Shown piece by piece: positions 27,060-36,449 of a DNA stretch of 64,000 nucleotides; the stretch's first letter is position 1; each line of letters starts with the position of its first letter. Position numbers and translations under genes: made by a program. The stretch is from the NCBI RefSeq assembly GCF_000024005.1, contig NC_013132.1:5078001-5142000 (forward strand), written 5' to 3'. The notes under the pieces were generated by a model, which did not search any database, was not told the DNA's origin, and was given only the letters and a program-made list of their open reading frames with translations. The DNA is from Chitinophaga pinensis DSM 2588 (GTDB lineage Bacteria > Bacteroidota > Bacteroidia > Chitinophagales > Chitinophagaceae).

Positions 27060-28388
27060 ATGACCTTAGACATATTTTTCACCATCTTTCTGGTGCTGCT
27101 GAACGGTTTTTTTGTAGCAGCAGAATTTGCGATTGTGAAAGTCCGATCGTCGCAGATCGAAGTAAGTGCGGGCCGCAGCAAGACGGTTTCGCAGGTAGCC
27201 AAAAACATTGTCAATAATCTGGACGGTTACCTTGCTGCAACACAGCTGGGTATCACGTTAGCTTCTCTCGGATTGGGCTGGGTTGGGGAAAAGGTAATGA
27301 CTGAATTGATCCTCAATATATTCCATGCTCTCAATTTCAACATGCAGGAAGCTGTTGCGCATAAGATTGCTATTCCTATAGCGTTCCTGGGAATTACCAT
27401 TCTGCATATCGTATTCGGTGAACTGGCGCCAAAATCACTGGCCATCCGTAAACCTGTTCCTACGACATTTACAGTGGCGCTGCCCCTGAAATTGTTTTAT
27501 GTAGTATTCAGACCGTTTATCTGGATGCTGAACAGTTTTGCCAACGTGATCCTGCGTATGGTAGGTATTCGTCCGGTACACGAGCACGAAGACATTCACA
27601 CAGAAGAAGAATTACGTGTAATCATAGCAGAAAGCCATCAGGGTGGTGTTATTGAGGAAACAGAAAAGGCGCTTATCCAGAACGTTTTCAATCTGGGAGA
27701 TCGTCATGTATCTGCGTTGATGACCCCTCGTAATGAGGTGGTATGGCTGGACGTAGATGATGATCCGGAAGTGAATAAGGCGAAGATCCTGACGCAGAAA
27801 CATACTGTATATCCGATCGCTAAAGGTGATCTGGACCATACGACCGGCTTTGTATATTCCAAAGACCTGTTGAGCGATAACTTCAACGGCGCTGTCAATA
27901 ACCTGGAAGCGATCAGCCGTAAACTGCTGGTGGTAACAGTACACAACCGTACCTATCAGTTGCTGGAGCTCTTCAAACGTGAGAGGATCTATCAGGCAAT
28001 GGTGGTGGACGAATTTGGTTCCATTAAAGGTCTGGTGACGATCAACGATATCGTGGATGCACTGGTAGGTAATATCTCTGAAACGAATGAATTTGAATAT
28101 GAGGTAATTCGCAATGAAGATGGTAGTATCCTGGTGGATGGTCAGCTGCCGTTTGTTGAATTCCTTGAAATGATGGGTATTGATGCAGATCCGCAGAAGG
28201 TAAACGTGACGAATTTCGTGACCCTGGGTGGTTTCATCCTGGACAGAATGGGTAAGATCCCTGAGGCCGGCGATAGCATCAACTGGCGTAACCTGAAGCT
28301 GGAAGTGATCAAAATGGATCAGCACCGTATCGCCAAGGTACACATCTGTAATTTCGATAAAGACAAAGAGAAGGATGACAATAAATAA
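27060..28388 (+). CDS. Hemolysin-like CNNM/CorC-family membrane protein
   Basis: 442 residues. The N-terminal about 200 residues have four hydrophobic segments of the CNNM (DUF21) domain (FLVLLNGFFVAAEFAIVKVR; LGLGWVGEKV; HIVFGELAPKS). A CBS-pair region follows (about 215-340; MTPRNEVVWLDVDD, VVDEFGSIKGLVTINDIVDALVGNI) and then a CorC_HlyC domain (about 350-435). Relatives act in Mg2+/Co2+ efflux or tolerance; some are misnamed haemolysins. It follows the HxlR gene by 43 bp but is probably an independent housekeeping gene. Confidence 0.92.
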   Translation: MTLDIFFTIFLVLLNGFFVAAEFAIVKVRSSQIEVSAGRSKTVSQVAKNIVNNLDGYLAATQLGITLASLGLGWVGEKVMTELILNIFHALNFNMQEAVAHKIAIPIAFLGITILHIVFGELAPKSLAIRKPVPTTFTVALPLKLFYVVFRPFIWMLNSFANVILRMVGIRPVHEHEDIHTEEELRVIIAESHQGGVIEETEKALIQNVFNLGDRHVSALMTPRNEVVWLDVDDDPEVNKAKILTQKHTVYPIAKGDLDHTTGFVYSKDLLSDNFNGAVNNLEAISRKLLVVTVHNRTYQLLELFKRERIYQAMVVDEFGSIKGLVTINDIVDALVGNISETNEFEYEVIRNEDGSILVDGQLPFVEFLEMMGIDADPQKVNVTNFVTLGGFILDRMGKIPEAGDSINWRNLKLEVIKMDQHRIAKVHICNFDKDKEKDDNK

Positions 28389-28410
28389 GTCATGCTGTTA
28401 AAAAAATAAA

Positions 28411-28443
28411 GGGAGCACCGTTTTATAATGGTGCTCTTTTTTT
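28411..28443 (+). terminator. Intrinsic terminator after the CNNM/CorC-family gene
   Basis: GAGCACC (28413-28419) pairs with GGTGCTC (28430-28436), followed by a run of seven T residues. It separates the gene ending at 28388 from the YfhO-type gene. Confidence 0.85.
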
Positions 28444-28493
28444 GTCCTGGAAAATTTTATCTTGAAAAGTAAACTAGCCAATAATATCCTGCG

Positions 28494-31013
28494 ATGATCA
28501 AACGATTAAAGTCACTGTTGCCACATGCAATTGCCATTTTGGCGCTGCTGCTGCTTTCAATTATTTACTGCCGGCCTGCTATGAACGGCAAAATACTCAG
28601 CCAGAGTGATAATGTACAGTGGCAGGGTATGGCAAAAGAAGCAATGGATTATAAACAGGCACATGGCATTACGCCGCTGTGGACGACCAGCATGTTTGGC
28701 GGAATGCCGACATACCAGATTGCACTTGAAACGCCTTATGACTTTGTTAACTATATACCCGCCATACTGACGCTGGGGCTTCCAAAGCCAGTGAATGTGC
28801 TGTTTCTCTCAGCGATTTGTTTTTATCTTTTATGCATAACGTTGGGCGCAAATCCCTGGCTCGGATTTCTGGGAGCAGTTGCGTATACCTACGCCAGCTA
28901 CTCGCCTATTATTATTGTAACAGGGCATGAAACTAAAATGCTCGCGATGGCTTATATGCCGGCAGTAATCGCCGGGCTTATACTGATCATTCGTCAGCGT
29001 TACCTGTTGGGGACTGGTATTATGGCCCTGGCACTGACCTATCTGATAGGTGCAAATCACCTGCAGATCACTTATTATTTCTTCCTTATACTGGGTGTTA
29101 TTGGTGTAGCATATGCTGTTTACAGTATACTTCAGAAACAATATAAAGAACTGATTATAGGTGGACTAGCCGTATTGCTGGCCGTCGGACTTGCATTAGC
29201 CACAAACGCGGTTAGTCTGTGGACGACCTACGAATATTCAAAAGAAAGTACCCGTGGAGGCACTTCAGAATTGACACCACTGCCGACTGCCGCAACAGCA
29301 GATAAACCACAGGGAGGACTGGAAAGAAGTTATGCTTTTGCCTGGAGCTATGGAAAGTTTGAAAGCTTTACGCTCTTGGTTCCTGATATCTACGGCGGTA
29401 GTTCTTCCGGTTCATTGAGTAAAGATTCAGAGACTTTTAAGAAGTTGTCGGCTATGGGTGTACCGGAGAATCAGTCAGAACAACTGATTAAACATTGGAA
29501 TCTTTATTGGGGAGACCAGTCGGTGTTAGGCACCTCCGGACCTGTATATCTGGGTATTGTGATTTGTATGTTGGTGTTACTGGGACTTTTCATTATCAGG
29601 TCCTGGCATAAATGGTGGCTGATCGCTATCAGTGTATTAGGCATTGTCCTGGCCTGGGGCAGTAACTTCCCTGCATTTAACTACTTTATGTTTGATCATT
29701 TCCCACTGTATAATAAATTCCGTGCACCATCACAGGCTTTGATTATTCCGCAGTTCTCTTTCGCTATCCTAGCTGTATTAACCTTGCAGGAACTGATAGG
29801 TGGTAAAATAACGAAGGAAGTGTTGATGAAAAAACTGAAATGGACAGGGTTGATTATGGCAGGTTTGCTGGTAATCATTTATGCAGCATCCTTGAGCGCG
29901 AATTATACCAACGCCACTCATGATCCGCAGAATCCAGGCGGAGATGACAGGTTCCAGTCAGAACTGACGCAGATGTTGCAGGGCAATACGCAATTGAGCG
30001 GAGAGTTAATGAGCGCATTATATGCAGACAGGGAACAGCTGTATCATCACGATGTATGGCGGGCAGCATTCTTTGCAGGTCTGGTATTCCTGTTACTATG
30101 GTTCTTCCTGAAAAAAGGATTCAATACTACTTATCTGCTGGCGGGTATTGGTATATTGGCGACAATAGATCTTTTGCAGGTAGATAGCAGGTATCTCAAT
30201 AGTGAGAGTTTTATGGATGAGAGTAACTACAGCAGACCATTCCAGGCATCAGCGGCTGACCAACAGATATTACAGGATAAAGATCCTCACTACAGGGTGT
30301 TTAACCTGACGGCTCATCCTTTTGATGATGCGATGACATCCTACTTCCACAAGAGTGTAGGTGGATACCATGCAGCAAAGCTCCAACTCTATGCCGATCT
30401 TATTGAACGGCAGATCAGCAGGAATAATTTGCAGGTACTCAATATGCTCAATACAAAATATGTGATCGTACCAGGAGCAGATGGGCAACCGGTGGCTCAG
30501 CGTAACCCTGAGGCATTAGGCAATGCATGGTTTGTAAAACAGATCGTGTGGGCGAAAAATGCTGAGGAGGAAATGAGCATGTTGGATCATATGAATACCC
30601 GTGATTCTGTGGTGATTGATGGACGTTACAAAAACACGGTGAGTAGCGAGCCGGTATACGATTCAACAGCAACGATCAGCCTGATTGCCAATAATCTGAA
30701 TGAGATCAGTTATAATTCCAATACGGTGAGTCCGCAGTTTGCGGTATTCTCAGAAGTTTACTATAGCCAGGGTTGGAAAGCGTATGTGGATGGTACAGAA
30801 GTACCGTATGCAAGAGTGAACTATGCTTTACGCGGTATGCCGGTTCCAGCAGGTAAACATACTATTCTGTTCAGGTTTGAACCGGCTGCATACTATACTG
30901 GTATGAAGTTATCGATTGGTAGTTACCTGGTAATGTTATTACTGCTGACCGGAGGCATAGTATTGAATTTTAGAATGAACAAAGTGAATGAGGAGAAATC
31001 AAAAAGTGTTTGA
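28494..31013 (+). CDS. YfhO-family membrane protein
   Basis: 839 residues with about 12-14 hydrophobic segments, mostly at 10-520, and a C-terminal about 250-residue extracytoplasmic region containing FSEVYYSQGWKAYVDG and VPAGKHTILFRFEP, which match the YfhO family (PF09586). The N-terminal SQSDNVQWQGMAKE and TPLWTTSMFGGMPTYQ are typical of GT-C-like glycosyltransferase relatives, with acidic residues in the first outside loop. In Bacillus, YfhO is linked to lipoteichoic acid glycosylation; in Bacteroidota the acceptor is unknown. Confidence 0.88.
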   Translation: MIKRLKSLLPHAIAILALLLLSIIYCRPAMNGKILSQSDNVQWQGMAKEAMDYKQAHGITPLWTTSMFGGMPTYQIALETPYDFVNYIPAILTLGLPKPVNVLFLSAICFYLLCITLGANPWLGFLGAVAYTYASYSPIIIVTGHETKMLAMAYMPAVIAGLILIIRQRYLLGTGIMALALTYLIGANHLQITYYFFLILGVIGVAYAVYSILQKQYKELIIGGLAVLLAVGLALATNAVSLWTTYEYSKESTRGGTSELTPLPTAATADKPQGGLERSYAFAWSYGKFESFTLLVPDIYGGSSSGSLSKDSETFKKLSAMGVPENQSEQLIKHWNLYWGDQSVLGTSGPVYLGIVICMLVLLGLFIIRSWHKWWLIAISVLGIVLAWGSNFPAFNYFMFDHFPLYNKFRAPSQALIIPQFSFAILAVLTLQELIGGKITKEVLMKKLKWTGLIMAGLLVIIYAASLSANYTNATHDPQNPGGDDRFQSELTQMLQGNTQLSGELMSALYADREQLYHHDVWRAAFFAGLVFLLLWFFLKKGFNTTYLLAGIGILATIDLLQVDSRYLNSESFMDESNYSRPFQASAADQQILQDKDPHYRVFNLTAHPFDDAMTSYFHKSVGGYHAAKLQLYADLIERQISRNNLQVLNMLNTKYVIVPGADGQPVAQRNPEALGNAWFVKQIVWAKNAEEEMSMLDHMNTRDSVVIDGRYKNTVSSEPVYDSTATISLIANNLNEISYNSNTVSPQFAVFSEVYYSQGWKAYVDGTEVPYARVNYALRGMPVPAGKHTILFRFEPAAYYTGMKLSIGSYLVMLLLLTGGIVLNFRMNKVNEEKSKSV

Positions 31014-31214
31014 TAATTTTGAGGCAGAGACGGCAATCATAGATAGAATAAGGTATATAGAGGGTTGAAGCGTATGTTTGTCAGCGATAGTGGGTAGCGC
31101 GAATACCGTTGTTTTAGCGTCATGAATAGCAGCTGTTTGTAAAGAGAATAGCATTTCGCCGAATATAGATGGACGCTATATCTGAATATTAAACGGCATT
31201 AAAAGAGCAATATA

Positions 31215-31258
31215 AAAGAAGATCTCTGTTTAGATTTTAATAAACAGAGATCTTCTTT
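31215..31258. terminator. Perfect 18-bp hairpin, possible terminator
   Basis: Bases 31215-31232 (AAAGAAGATCTCTGTTTA) pair perfectly with 31241-31258 around an 8-nt loop. It lies 200 bp after the YfhO stop. The T-rich right arm could act as a terminator, but the distance and lack of a clean T-run leave other roles (small RNA end, attenuator) open. Confidence 0.55.
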
Positions 31259-31295
31259 CCTAAAGAATTTACCAACCATTTTATAAAGACATCTT

Positions 31296-31409
31296 ATGAC
31301 CAAACATCGCATGAAAAGCGCCAGGATGCGGCGATTAAAGCAAAGACCATTACATTGGAAAGAGGTTGTAGTATTTGTTGAACAGGTTGATTTGCTGGAG
31401 GGAAATTAA
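31296..31409 (+). CDS. Possible small ORF, 37 codons
   Basis: Starts ATG at 31296 just after the 18-bp hairpin and encodes a very basic N-terminal half (MTKHRMKSARMRRLKQRPLH) followed by a hydrophobic/acidic end. There is no known family and no clear ribosome site; the Arg/Lys-rich start might bind nucleic acid, but this could be chance. Confidence 0.2.
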   Translation: MTKHRMKSARMRRLKQRPLHWKEVVVFVEQVDLLEGN

Positions 31410-32025
31410 AAGAGTATAGAAATAAAAAAGAAGATGCATCTGTATGCGTTTGTTTGTACCCCTATTTGAAATACACTGCTGTAATATTCATCTACAGTAA
31501 TAATCATGAAATAACGAGGCAATGATAACATAGGTTTCCGTCTGTTGTTGACGGAACGATATATTATGTCTGTGATACGGGGATAATTCTTTACAGAGAT
31601 ATTCTGTGAGCTGTCCTATTGGGTTATCTCAGGGATTATTCCGCAGTCTTATCTTACTGTCCTGTAGGTTTATCCTACGGGCTGGTTATGCGCTCGTATT
31701 GGCTGAAAGTAATTGCTGCTGTAATTATTAATGCTATCGCTATTGTATTGCCAATGCTATCGTTATTGCCATTGCGATAGAGTTTGAAGTACAGATTACC
31801 CTTACTGAACTGTATTAACAATAGACAATGATGAACGATACCGTTGATAAAAGTGGTAGGGTCGAAATGGTCTCAGTTACATAAAAGCCGCTGCCAAAGC
31901 ACCTTAACAAACACCTTAACAGCAACAAGTATCTGGAGTTGTCAGCTCCTTCTTCCCTAACTCATTTTGGGGCGGGACCAACTTTTTATTCAGGAATCAT
32001 TTAGAATCATTTAAAAAGAACATTT

Positions 32026-32448
32026 ATGAAAGAACGTAAATTCCACAAGCAGATTGCAGGTATTGTCCAGGATAAATTCCAGGAACTTGATGTGTCCTTC
32101 GCAAGACTGCTGATTACATTCAGACAATTGTATGATAATATCGTTAGCCACGATAGCAGGATCAGGAAAATAGAATCAGCCGCACAGGCGATAAGGACAG
32201 ATCAGACGACATTGCAATCAAACCTGATCACAATGGTGCTGAGCAATCACAAGCTGAAGCGACAGCTGAAACATGCCAATGTCAGGGCTGATTTCATTTA
32301 TAGTAAGACTGTGGAATTCGGCAACGAGCTAGTGGAGTTAAAAAATGAACTGATTGCATTAAAGGGCGCTAATATGGCTCCGACAGATAACAGCGAAGAG
32401 AAAAAGGACCCGGCAGCCGAAAATGCAGTAAAGGAAGCAGCTGCATGA
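32026..32448 (+). CDS. Small coiled-coil protein, 140 aa
   Basis: 140 residues. About 15-120 are helical with heptad-like hydrophobics (LLITFRQLYDNIV, IRKIESAAQAIRTDQTTLQSNLITM, VELKNELIALKG). The tail is Ala/Glu/Lys-rich and probably disordered. No signal peptide or membrane segment. A second small coiled-coil gene follows about 200 bp downstream. Function unknown; not recognised as a known family. Confidence 0.6.
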   Translation: MKERKFHKQIAGIVQDKFQELDVSFARLLITFRQLYDNIVSHDSRIRKIESAAQAIRTDQTTLQSNLITMVLSNHKLKRQLKHANVRADFIYSKTVEFGNELVELKNELIALKGANMAPTDNSEEKKDPAAENAVKEAAA

Positions 32449-32651
32449 ATTGTGTAGGAACGACATGAGGATATCAAAAGAGGGGAATGTAACCGCGGGC
32501 TTATCCGGAGTAGACAGAAAGCCGCCCATTGCAATTATATCAAAATAGCATCGCACGGTACCCAGAATGTTTATAGAGAGAAGAAAGAGCTGTGTCGTTG
32601 TAGTAATAAGGCAGATTGGGGCCGTGCGTGCTGATTAATCAAATATTTCTT

Positions 32652-32969
32652 ATGGCTGATGTATCCAACGAAACGATAGACATGCTTATTTCCCGGATAT
32701 CCGCATTGGAAAAAACGGTTCAAGAGGGGTTTAAAACAATGGATGAAAGGTTGACATCTCTCGAACTTATATTGACCGGTATTGGAACGAGGTTTAACAA
32801 TATGGAGTCCAGGATGATTGATATAGAACAAAGGCAGATCGCACATGAGATCCAGATTGAAAGCCGTTTCTATTCTATTGAAGTACTCCTGGAGAAAAAC
32901 ACGGAACCTAACCCTGCCTGGAATAAACATCCCGGTAAAACGCCTCCCAAAGGCAGAGGTAAGGTGTAA
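32652..32969 (+). CDS. Small coiled-coil protein, 105 aa
   Basis: About 105 residues from the ATG at 32652 (an in-frame ATG at 32616 is less likely). The segment ETIDMLISRISALEKTVQEG, the MDERLTSLE repeat and the FNNMESRMIDIEQRQ repeat have the heptad pattern of a long parallel coiled coil, similar to phage or stalk-type trimerisation rods. The C-terminus is basic and Pro/Lys/Gly-rich (HPGKTPPKGRGKV). It may be expressed with the gene at 32026. Function unknown. Confidence 0.5.
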   Translation: MADVSNETIDMLISRISALEKTVQEGFKTMDERLTSLELILTGIGTRFNNMESRMIDIEQRQIAHEIQIESRFYSIEVLLEKNTEPNPAWNKHPGKTPPKGRGKV

Positions 32970-33071
32970 GTGGTACAATAAAAGAACCGTACCGTGTCTG
33001 AAAGGCCGCACGCTGAGCTATGGAAACTTCTTTAAGGTGTATAACAAACCGAATGATAAAAAGAGGTGATC

Positions 33072-33110
33072 AGAGATGCGTCCGATATTTGACACAGCGG
33101 ACGCATCTCT
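33072..33110. terminator. Bidirectional terminator between convergent genes
   Basis: AGAGATGCGTCCG (33072-33084) pairs perfectly over 13 bp with CGGACGCATCTCT (33098-33110). T-rich DNA follows on the + strand and the convergent M23 gene ends at 33115. Confidence 0.8.
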
Positions 33111-33114
33111 TTGA

Positions 33115-34881
33115 TTATTTTCCCCATACTGCACTGAAACGTGCATTATCGTCATAGTTCTGGACTTTCAACAGACGCAGACCCTGTGAAGAAAACTGAT
33201 TGAATTTTGACTGGTAATCTGATGATGACATACCATAGTAGGCGGCATAGTTGTTCTTTTTAGGACGCCATACCCCTCCTACTTTACTGCCATTCACACA
33301 GATACTTTTCAGTTCCCAGTTTGGATACAGTTCGTTGAACTTGTTGTTGAAATCGGTGGAATTCATACCATAGTACAGGTAAAACCCATTGTCATTTGGC
33401 TTGTTAACAAATACTGCCGCATGAAGCCTTTTCCCGTTTACAGTATAGTCAACGTGTTCCTGCACATGCCACTTTTTAGTAGTAACATATGTCTTCCAGG
33501 CATTGTCAAAAGTTGCATCATCTGCATTGTGCACAGAATAGGCTGCCTGTCCGCCAGGATTCTTTTCCCATATTACAGAGAAGCGCGGGTTACCACTGCC
33601 GTCTTTGGTCACAGATATCTGACGTGGACGCATACCTTGTGCATTATAGGTATTGAAGTAGGTCTGGTAGGTAGAGCCAGTCATATAAAAACGGGCATAC
33701 CATGCTGTTGACAGTCCCCACTGGAAAGAACCTGCTGCATATAGTGAACTACCATTACGGTCTACGCTGACAGTCTGTAATGCCATACCCATACCGGTAT
33801 AATATGCCCAGTACTTATTTACCAGGTCCAGCGGTACATTATGGAAGCTAGGATAGAAAGGCGCAAAAAGGCGCTCATAAGGAGTAACCGCTCCCAGGTC
33901 ATAACAACTTACACTGCTGTGGTTGTAAGTGCCATATGGGTCAACATTTACCCATTCGCCGCTATGGCCGGTACGGGTATCCAGTACGCTTACTTCGAAG
34001 TGCAGGTGTACATTGAAGGATTTGGTATCTGCGTTTTTCAATGTACCGTCATCATTAAGAATGACACCAATACCTCCTGAGCCGGTATTGCCGGAATAGG
34101 CAATGAACTGTCCGGCTTGTACGATATCGTTCTTCTTTACCTTGATGGTCTGGCTATTGGTACCCCAGCACAGGTTGCTGCTGGTACCACTGGTAGCAAA
34201 GGATTTGTATTTGGCGGTCGGAGAGTTTTTGGCTAATCCACGGTCATTGTCATAGCCGTTACGTAAATGGAGATAGCGGCTGCGATATTTGAATCCGTCA
34301 GGAGCAGTGTGCTCGATGATAACTATATTACCACCGCCATTAGACCAATAAACGTCTATTACCTTACCAGGTGCAATGGCGTAAACACCAAAAGTCGGAT
34401 CCTCATTAGACGCTACGGATGACTTGCCATAGTCAATCGCACGATGAGGGTCTTTAGCGCCGTTATTGTCGTTGTCCCAGCTGTAATAAAAGCCTTGCCA
34501 GATACCTACGCTGCCGCTTTTGTAAGGCAGGTATAAAGGCATATGTGCTTTTACACCACTGTATACAGGGTCCAGGCCGTCTTCTACTACGGGAGGCGCG
34601 CAGCTGCCACTACGAAACATGGCAATGCCGGGAGCGTCTGCTTCTGTAAAGATCACCTGCTTTTGAGCGACTATCTTTCTCGAAGGAGTGATCGTTCTGA
34701 ATCGGCTGACCGCAGGTTTATTACTGATCTCATCTCCATCAGCTCCCTGCGGAATAGCTAAGGTTGGTTTCTGAATAGCCTTATACAAAAGTTCAGGCGA
34801 TTCCTTCTCTTCTTGTTGTGGATCCTGCGCAAATGTCTGCATACATAACAATGCAGCTGCCGCAGAAAGTAAAAGTTTCAT
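33115..34881 (-). CDS. Secreted M23-type metallopeptidase with C-terminal tandem repeats
   Basis: 588 residues with a signal peptide (about 1-18, ending TFAQ). The peptidase domain (about 110-330) has M23 zinc-ligand patterns: H146 and D150 in DPHRAIDYG, H292 and H294 in NVHLHFEV, plus H205 in RYLHL. M23 enzymes cut peptidoglycan cross-bridges or act as LytM scaffolds; all ligands seem present, favouring catalysis. From about 350 there are four or five copies of a roughly 45-residue W/Y-rich repeat (QGMRPRQISVTKDGSGNPRF; LYYGMNSTDFNNKFNEL; AYYGMSSSDYQSKFNQF) resembling the bacterial tandem repeat domain of polyglycine hydrolases (PF17660). Bacteriolytic or wall-remodelling role by inference. 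Confidence 0.85.
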   Translation of the reverse strand: MKLLLSAAAALLCMQTFAQDPQQEEKESPELLYKAIQKPTLAIPQGADGDEISNKPAVSRFRTITPSRKIVAQKQVIFTEADAPGIAMFRSGSCAPPVVEDGLDPVYSGVKAHMPLYLPYKSGSVGIWQGFYYSWDNDNNGAKDPHRAIDYGKSSVASNEDPTFGVYAIAPGKVIDVYWSNGGGNIVIIEHTAPDGFKYRSRYLHLRNGYDNDRGLAKNSPTAKYKSFATSGTSSNLCWGTNSQTIKVKKNDIVQAGQFIAYSGNTGSGGIGVILNDDGTLKNADTKSFNVHLHFEVSVLDTRTGHSGEWVNVDPYGTYNHSSVSCYDLGAVTPYERLFAPFYPSFHNVPLDLVNKYWAYYTGMGMALQTVSVDRNGSSLYAAGSFQWGLSTAWYARFYMTGSTYQTYFNTYNAQGMRPRQISVTKDGSGNPRFSVIWEKNPGGQAAYSVHNADDATFDNAWKTYVTTKKWHVQEHVDYTVNGKRLHAAVFVNKPNDNGFYLYYGMNSTDFNNKFNELYPNWELKSICVNGSKVGGVWRPKKNNYAAYYGMSSSDYQSKFNQFSSQGLRLLKVQNYDDNARFSAVWGK

Positions 34882-35498
34882 AAAGTGAAAATTTCGGGGT
34901 TAAAAATTATTACGAAGGCAAAATAAGGACATCCTTCAGGCAAAGAAAAATGCCAATTCCTATCTGGCGAGATTTCAATGGTAAATGGCGGTATTGAGAA
35001 AATAAGAGGCGGGAAACGTATGTTGGTAAAGGGTTTTGCGGGAAATACGTATTTCGGGAAGTACGCAGTATACAGGTATTTCAGGCAGTAAATGAAGCGG
35101 AGTACACTTTTGTAGGGATTACAAGGGGAAACATGGGGCATTCGGGGCTATAAACATTCGTGTCCTGGAAAGCAGGCGCGAGTAACGCCGGGTTTAATTA
35201 GTATGCCCGGTAAGAAGGTGCATTTGATGCAGCATACTCTCAATGTAGCTATACGCTGTATCGGGGCAACTGCAAAGGAGGAGGATTTTTGATTTTTAAG
35301 TCAGCATCGGATGAATTGTGCACATAGGATAAATGAGATTAATCAATCACACATCAGTGGCGTTAATCCCCGTCTGGTTATTCGTTTTAATCAGACGTTA
35401 GCAAGTGTGTGCGATAACTAATAACTAAAACTGGCATTGGGAATATCTGCTCCGGAAGTATATCATACACACAGGAACCTGAGTATATGATACTGCGG
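34882..35498. other. Intergenic region, 617 bp
   Basis: Between the M23 gene start and the end of the AraC gene. A small hairpin CGTCTG/CAGACG (35371-35397) and an AT palindrome (AAATACGTATTT, near 35043) were seen. An 87-codon frame on the minus strand (34878-35141) has the skewed F/P/Y composition of a chance ORF. No convincing gene. Confidence 0.5.
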
Positions 35499-36416
35499 TC
35501 AGTTAAACAGCTGTCTGTATTCCATAGGAGACATCGCAGTTTTATTCCTGAATAGTTTGTTGAATGCCTGCGGATAGGCAAACCCGAGTTGGTAGGCAAT
35601 CTCTCCGATAGAAAGACGTGTACCTGCCAATACTTCCTTGGCTTTCTCTATTAGACAATCATGAATATGCTGTTGCGCACTTTGTCCGGTGAGCTGACGC
35701 AGTGTATCACTCAGATACTTGGATGACATATGCAGCTGTCCTGCAAGATAACTGACAGTAGGTAAGCCTTCAGTAGCTGTCTTGTCATGCTCAAAATATG
35801 TATTCAATACCCGTTCTACTTTTTCAAGTATATCATTGTATGCAGGTTTACGCGTAATAAACTGCCTGTTGTAAAAACGATTGCTATAATTGAGTAGCAG
35901 CTCCAACTGATTAATAATAATATCCTGACTGAAACGATCGATAGGCTGTTGGTATTCCTGTGCAATACCCTGCAAAATAGCTTTGATCATCGCTTCTTCC
36001 TGTTCTGACAGGATCAATGCCTCGTTTATCGCGTACTGAAAGAAATGATACTGTTTCATCTTTGCATCCAGTGACGTATTCCGGATAAAGTCCGGATGTA
36101 TATTCATACACCAGCCTGCAGGCGCGATGGCATCACCTGCTTCCAGCGTATGTACCTGATTGGGTGCAAAGAAGGATAAGACGCCCTGATTAAAATCATA
36201 GCTTGTCTGACCATATTTTAACTTACAAGGACAGCCATGTTTCAGCGCAATAGAGTAAAATCCGGTGGTAAACCGCATCGTCTCTCCTATCTCCTTAACA
36301 GGTACATGTTCTAATCTGAAAATCGATATCAGCGGATGCAAGGGAGCACTTATACCTGTCAGTTCCGCTTGTTGTATGATAGTAGCGATATGAAACGGTA
36401 TGTTCTCTTTTTTCAT
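35499..36416 (-). CDS. AraC-family transcriptional regulator
   Basis: 305 residues. The N-terminal about 180 residues are a cupin-like sensing domain (GVLSFFAPNQVHTLEAGD). The C-terminal double helix-turn-helix (about 200-305) has GLPTVSYLAGQLHMSSKYLSDTLRQLTG and SIGEIAYQLGFAYPQAFNKLFRNKTAMSP (given as regions), matching AraC/XylS. The SDR gene immediately upstream on the same strand ends 33 bp before its start, so the two may be co-transcribed. Confidence 0.92.
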   Translation of the reverse strand: MKKENIPFHIATIIQQAELTGISAPLHPLISIFRLEHVPVKEIGETMRFTTGFYSIALKHGCPCKLKYGQTSYDFNQGVLSFFAPNQVHTLEAGDAIAPAGWCMNIHPDFIRNTSLDAKMKQYHFFQYAINEALILSEQEEAMIKAILQGIAQEYQQPIDRFSQDIIINQLELLLNYSNRFYNRQFITRKPAYNDILEKVERVLNTYFEHDKTATEGLPTVSYLAGQLHMSSKYLSDTLRQLTGQSAQQHIHDCLIEKAKEVLAGTRLSIGEIAYQLGFAYPQAFNKLFRNKTAMSPMEYRQLFN

Positions 36417-36449
36417 ATGAAGGAAACTGTGTGGTAAATGTACAAAGAA

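Larger units (their letters stand above)
31014..32025. other. Gene-poor stretch of about 1 kb
   Basis: No ORF longer than about 40 codons was convincing. It holds a perfect 18-bp hairpin (31215-31258), a candidate 37-codon ORF (31296-31409), a 7-bp hairpin near 31543-31563 (TTCCGTC/GACGGAA), and a low-complexity patch of alternating GCTATT/GCAAT words at about 31733-31780. Some of this could be a long 5' leader for the coiled-coil gene at 32026. Confidence 0.5.

Noticed and set aside
34878..35141. 87-codon minus-strand ORF
   Set aside because: Composition is skewed to F, P, I, Y and no motif or ribosome site is seen; the region is intergenic.
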